The notes beneath the pieces are model-generated. The model searched no databases and was not told where the DNA came from. It saw only the letters and a list, made by a program, of their open reading frames with translations. The translations under genes and the position numbers were made by a program. DNA of 64,000 nucleotides, from contig JAHJHI010000017.1 in the NCBI GenBank assembly GCA_018824085.1, positions 1 through 64,000 of the forward strand, written 5' to 3'. The stretch's first letter is position 1. Each line of letters opens with the position of its first letter. Origin of the DNA: Gammaproteobacteria bacterium (GTDB taxonomy: Bacteria > Pseudomonadota > Gammaproteobacteria > Burkholderiales > Rhodocyclaceae). Positions 61,220 to 64,000 of the stretch are shown here, piece by piece.

Positions 61220-62500
61220 ATGACCCGCCGCTTCATCCGTCCCGTCCCCCCCGCCGAAGAGTGGCCGGACATTGCGGGCGGCGGCTTGCTGGACCGGCGC
61301 CTTTTCCTGCGCAGCGGCCTGCTGCTGGCAGGCTCCGCCGGCATCCGGAATGCACTGGCGCAGGGCGACGCACCACTGCCCTGGCTGCACACGCCCGGCG
61401 CACCGTTCTCGGCCTACGGCCAGCCATCGCCCTACGAGCGCTATACGGCGCGACGCATCGGCGCCAACCGCGCGGTCGCGGGCAATGGTGTGTCATTCAC
61501 GCCGCTGGAGGAACTCGCCGGCACCATCACGCCGAATGGCCTGCATTTCGAGCGGCACCACAACGGCGTGCCGCAGATCGATCCAGCGCTTCACCGGCTG
61601 ACGGTGCACGGCCGCGTGCGCCAGGCGCTCGCATTCGACGTGAAATCGCTGCTGCGCTACCCGATGCGCTCGCAGACGCTGTTCATCGAATGCGGCGGCA
61701 ACAGCAACGCCGGCTGGCACTCGGAGCCTGTCCAACGCCCGGCCGGATCGGTGCACGGACTCGTGTCGTGCGCCGAGTGGACAGGCGTGCCGTTGTCCGT
61801 GCTGCTGGACGAGGCGGGAGTGGACGCGGACGCGAGCTGGGTCATCGCGGAAGGGGCCGATGCCGGCGCCATGAACATGAGCATCCCGCTGGCCAAGATT
61901 CTGGATGACTGCATGCTGGGCCTGTATCAGAACGGCGAGCGCCTGCGCCCCGAAAACGGCTATCCGATGCGCCTCATCGTTCCGGGCTGGGAAGGCGTGC
62001 TTCACGTCAAATGGCTGCAGCGCCTCGAACTGAGTGCGCAACCGGTCATGTCGCGCAATGAAACAGCGAAGTACACGGAGCTGCTGCCGTCAGGCAAGGC
62101 CCGCCAATTCACCTTCACGATGGATTGCAAATCGCTCATCACGACACCGTCGCATGGACAGACGCTGCCCGGGCCGGATATTTATCAGATCACCGGGCTT
62201 GCCTGGAGCGGCCACGGCCGCATCGCGCGAGTGGAGGTTTCGGCGGACGGCGGCAACAGCTGGGCCGACGCCGCACTGCAGGGGCCGCTGTTGCCGCGCA
62301 GCTTCACCCGATTTCGCATCCCTTGGCGCTGGGACGGCACGCCGGCCGTGCTCAAGAGCCGGGCGACAGACGACGCCGGCAATGTTCAGCCGGAACGCGC
62401 TACGCTGGTCGCCGAACGCGGCCGGGCGGGCTATTTCCACTACAACGCAATCATTGCATGGACGGTCGAGGATGACGGACTGGTTTCGCACACGTACTGA
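61220..62500 (+). CDS. SoxC-like sulfite dehydrogenase, molybdenum subunit (copy 2)
   Basis: The product is 426 aa. The Tat signal is LLDRRLFLRSGLLLAGSAG (Arg26-Arg27). The molybdenum Cys158 sits in LFIECGGNSN, where copy 1 has MECSGNG. SCAEWTGVPLSVLLDEAG and the C-terminal dimerisation domain follow. It is clearly a paralogue of the protein at 41064-42374, with shared blocks such as NGLxxERHHNGVP and LRPENGYPMRL, but diverged. It overlaps its cytochrome gene by 29 bp and follows the FIST gene by 10 bp. No TetR operator of the copy-1 type is seen upstream. Confidence 0.87.
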   Translation: MTRRFIRPVPPAEEWPDIAGGGLLDRRLFLRSGLLLAGSAGIRNALAQGDAPLPWLHTPGAPFSAYGQPSPYERYTARRIGANRAVAGNGVSFTPLEELAGTITPNGLHFERHHNGVPQIDPALHRLTVHGRVRQALAFDVKSLLRYPMRSQTLFIECGGNSNAGWHSEPVQRPAGSVHGLVSCAEWTGVPLSVLLDEAGVDADASWVIAEGADAGAMNMSIPLAKILDDCMLGLYQNGERLRPENGYPMRLIVPGWEGVLHVKWLQRLELSAQPVMSRNETAKYTELLPSGKARQFTFTMDCKSLITTPSHGQTLPGPDIYQITGLAWSGHGRIARVEVSADGGNSWADAALQGPLLPRSFTRFRIPWRWDGTPAVLKSRATDDAGNVQPERATLVAERGRAGYFHYNAIIAWTVEDDGLVSHTY

Positions 62501-63011
62501 ACGCGTGCTGCTGCTCACGCTGCCCGCCCTGCTGGCGGCGTGTGCGGCACCGGTCGCACCGCGCACCGAATCGGCGCGGCTGGGCCAGCCGGTAGCAAAC
62601 CACGAACGGCTCAACGTTTTTCCGGACGGTCGAGGCCTTCCGCCCGGGCACGGCAATGTCGCAGGCGGCAGGGAGTTGTTCGCGCGCCACTGCGCCGCCT
62701 GTCACGGCGACGCCGGACAGGGCGGCACGGCCGAGGAACTGGCGGGCGCAAAACGACCGCTGAACGCGTCGTCGCCTGACAAGACCATCGGCAGCTACTG
62801 GCCGTATGCGACCACGTTGTTCGATTTCATCCGCCGCGCCAAACCGATGAACGCCCCGGGCACGCTGAGTGCGGACGAAGTCTACGCGCTGTGCGCCTGG
62901 CTGCTCCACGTGAACGGCGTCATTGATGGCGATGCGGTGCTCGATGCACAGACGCTGCCGGCGATCCCGATGCCGAACCGCGACGGTTTCCTGCGCATCG
63001 AGGCGCCGTAA
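62472..63011 (+). CDS. SoxD-like c-type cytochrome with lipoprotein signal (copy 2)
   Basis: The product is 179 aa. The signal has a lipobox (LLAAC, Cys24). One haem c site is present (CAACH, 74-78), a likely Met ligand in RRAKPM, and the helix ADEVYALCAWLLHVNG. It resembles the copy-1 cytochrome along its length but lacks the Cys/Pro tail. It is the expected electron acceptor of the overlapping molybdenum subunit. Confidence 0.84.
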   Translation: MTDWFRTRTERVLLLTLPALLAACAAPVAPRTESARLGQPVANHERLNVFPDGRGLPPGHGNVAGGRELFARHCAACHGDAGQGGTAEELAGAKRPLNASSPDKTIGSYWPYATTLFDFIRRAKPMNAPGTLSADEVYALCAWLLHVNGVIDGDAVLDAQTLPAIPMPNRDGFLRIEAP

Positions 63012-63014
63012 GGA

Positions 63015-63290
63015 TCAGCGCATGCCGGCGCGCAGCGCCAGCAAACCGAGCATCACCGTCGCGAGCACGAGACTGACAGGCGATTCGGACTGCGCATTGA
63101 GCATGCTGACGAACGGATGTCTGGATACCGGCGCGTTGCGCTCGCGGCAGGACGCATCCACTCGCTGCCCATCAGCCTGCCGGATGCAGCCCTCCGTGGC
63201 GGCCGTTGACTGAATGGGCGCACCCAGCAACAGCGCACCGCAAAATACAAGAGGTCGAATATTGCACCGCACGATGCCCTCCAGCTTCAT
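63015..63290 (-). CDS. Small exported or membrane protein of unknown function
   Basis: The product is 91 aa. It has an N-terminal signal-like segment (PLVFCGALLLGAPIQSTA), a short middle with two Cys (GCIRQ and ASCRER), and a C-terminal hydrophobic stretch (VSLVLATVMLGLLALRAG) ending MR. I do not recognise a family. The ATG 63290 start is preferred; the open frame continues upstream to 63347. It converges on the copy-2 cytochrome with a 3-bp gap. The AT-rich 63291-63443 region beyond it holds no other gene. Confidence 0.45.
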   Translation of the reverse strand: MKLEGIVRCNIRPLVFCGALLLGAPIQSTAATEGCIRQADGQRVDASCRERNAPVSRHPFVSMLNAQSESPVSLVLATVMLGLLALRAGMR

Positions 63291-63443
63291 GTGACGAGTC
63301 AATGATGCAGATTGCAATATCCGGGCCAGCCAGGCGACATTTAACAAGCTATTGAATACAAATTAATTTTTAGACTATTGGAAGGAAGTGCTGGAGAAAA
63401 GAAAGCGACAATCCGGTGCAATGCTACGTTGCAACGCACCAAA

Positions 63444-64000
63444 TCAGGCAGCGTGATCGCTGACGAGTTTTATCAGCGCTTCGCCGTAGCGCTCGATCTT
63501 GCGGCTGCCAAAGCCGGGAATATCCGTGAGCCCGTCGTGATCGGCCGGTCGCTTGCGGGCCAGTTCTATCAGTGCGCTGTCATGCAGGATGACGTACGCA
63601 GGCACTGACTGCGTCTTCGCCTCGGTCATTCGCCATGCCTTCAGTGAGGCCAGAAGTGCCGTATCGACGCCTTCAAGCGACAGCGCCGCCGTCGCGCCGC
63701 GCGCGCGCCGCGCCTCACCGTCCTTCATCCGTTTCACTATGCGCCGCATCATGACCGTCTGCTCGCCCCGCAATACCGGACGCGCCATTTCGGTCAGCAC
63801 GAGAGCGCCGAAGGATTCCTGATCAACCCGCACGAGGCCGAGCGCCACGAGCTGGCGGAACACGCTGCGCCACAGGTGGTCGTCCTCCGCCTTGCCGACA
63901 CCGTAGACGCTCAGCTTATCGTGCCCCCACTGCCGCACGCGTTCAGTGTCTGCGCCACGCAGGACATCGATCAGATGCGTTGCACCAAAGCGGTTGCCCG
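63444..64000 (-). CDS. recQ: ATP-dependent DNA helicase RecQ, C-terminal part
   Basis: The window holds 184 codons of the 3' end, and the gene continues beyond the right edge. The winged-helix RQC region (NRFGATHLIDVLRGADTERVRQWGHDKLSVYGVG) is followed by an HRDC domain (LLASLKAWRMTEAKTQSVPAYVILHDSALIELARKRP, then LTDIPGFGSRKIERYGEALI). RecQ unwinds DNA at stalled forks and recombination intermediates. The helicase core is outside the window. Confidence 0.92.
   Translation of the reverse strand, partial: GNRFGATHLIDVLRGADTERVRQWGHDKLSVYGVGKAEDDHLWRSVFRQLVALGLVRVDQESFGALVLTEMARPVLRGEQTVMMRRIVKRMKDGEARRARGATAALSLEGVDTALLASLKAWRMTEAKTQSVPAYVILHDSALIELARKRPADHDGLTDIPGFGSRKIERYGEALIKLVSDHAA

Overview
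The window is a GC-rich, gene-dense stretch of a bacterial chromosome with no sign of phage, insertion sequences or CRISPR. Gene order points to a betaproteobacterium: pilMNOPQ-aroK-aroB-dgt-gltBD, gmk-rpoZ-spoT, a Ser/Thr kinase and PP2C phosphatase ahead of rph-rdgB-hemW, and thiS-thiG-trmB. A lanthanide-type PQQ alcohol dehydrogenase operon, a formaldehyde-activating-enzyme homologue and PhaM suggest a facultatively methylotrophic, polyhydroxyalkanoate-storing member of the Rhodocyclales or relatives (Methyloversatilis-like). That placement is inference from content, not a database match.

Region by region. 0-6 kb: the 3' end of thiC, a small lipoprotein gene, then a leftward operon for a PQQ-dependent alcohol dehydrogenase, a XoxJ-like binding protein, a cytochrome c and a GlcG/HbpS-like protein. 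It is preceded by a convincing sigma-54 promoter and two symmetrical upstream elements. A putative 2-oxoglutarate/Fe(II) oxygenase follows. 6-12 kb: a chromate transporter, an Excalibur protein, glmU-glmS and a DUF4124 protein. 12-26 kb: glutamate synthase (gltB, gltD), dgt, aroB, aroK and the type IV pilus assembly operon pilMNOPQ, all leftward. 26-31 kb: PBP1A, cyaY, lptM, a frameshifted lysA, hslR and a Fae homologue that lacks the expected catalytic histidine. 31.7-35.3 kb: a PAS histidine kinase coupled to a response regulator with PAS-PAS-GGDEF-EAL output. 35-40 kb: a DnaQ/GIY-YIG fusion nuclease, a DUF3460 protein, spoT, rpoZ and gmk.

40-43 kb: a TetR regulator, a palindromic operator and a sulfite-dehydrogenase-like soxC/soxD pair. 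A second, diverged soxC/soxD pair lies at 61-63 kb. In both pairs the cytochrome partner has a lipoprotein signal, and no other sox genes are present. 43-50 kb: yicC, the kinase/phosphatase pair, rph, rdgB, hemW, trmB, thiG and thiS. 50-56 kb: a cupredoxin-like protein, tRNA-Gly(CCC), a DUF481 outer-membrane protein, a flavin reductase, mutY, a YkgJ protein, a membrane-anchored methyltransferase and an orphan ParA-like ATPase. 56-61 kb: two divergent LuxR-type response regulators, one coupled to a membrane hybrid kinase, followed by phaM and a FIST sensory protein. The window ends inside recQ.

The accessory theme is periplasmic oxidation feeding electrons to c-type cytochromes (alcohols via PQQ, sulfite-like substrates via molybdenum enzymes), together with one-carbon and redox-linked signalling. 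The items most worth following up are the sigma-54-controlled dehydrogenase operon, the Fae homologue without its histidine, the paired lipid-anchored soxCD-like systems with a TetR operator, and the lysA frameshift at a CG dinucleotide run.
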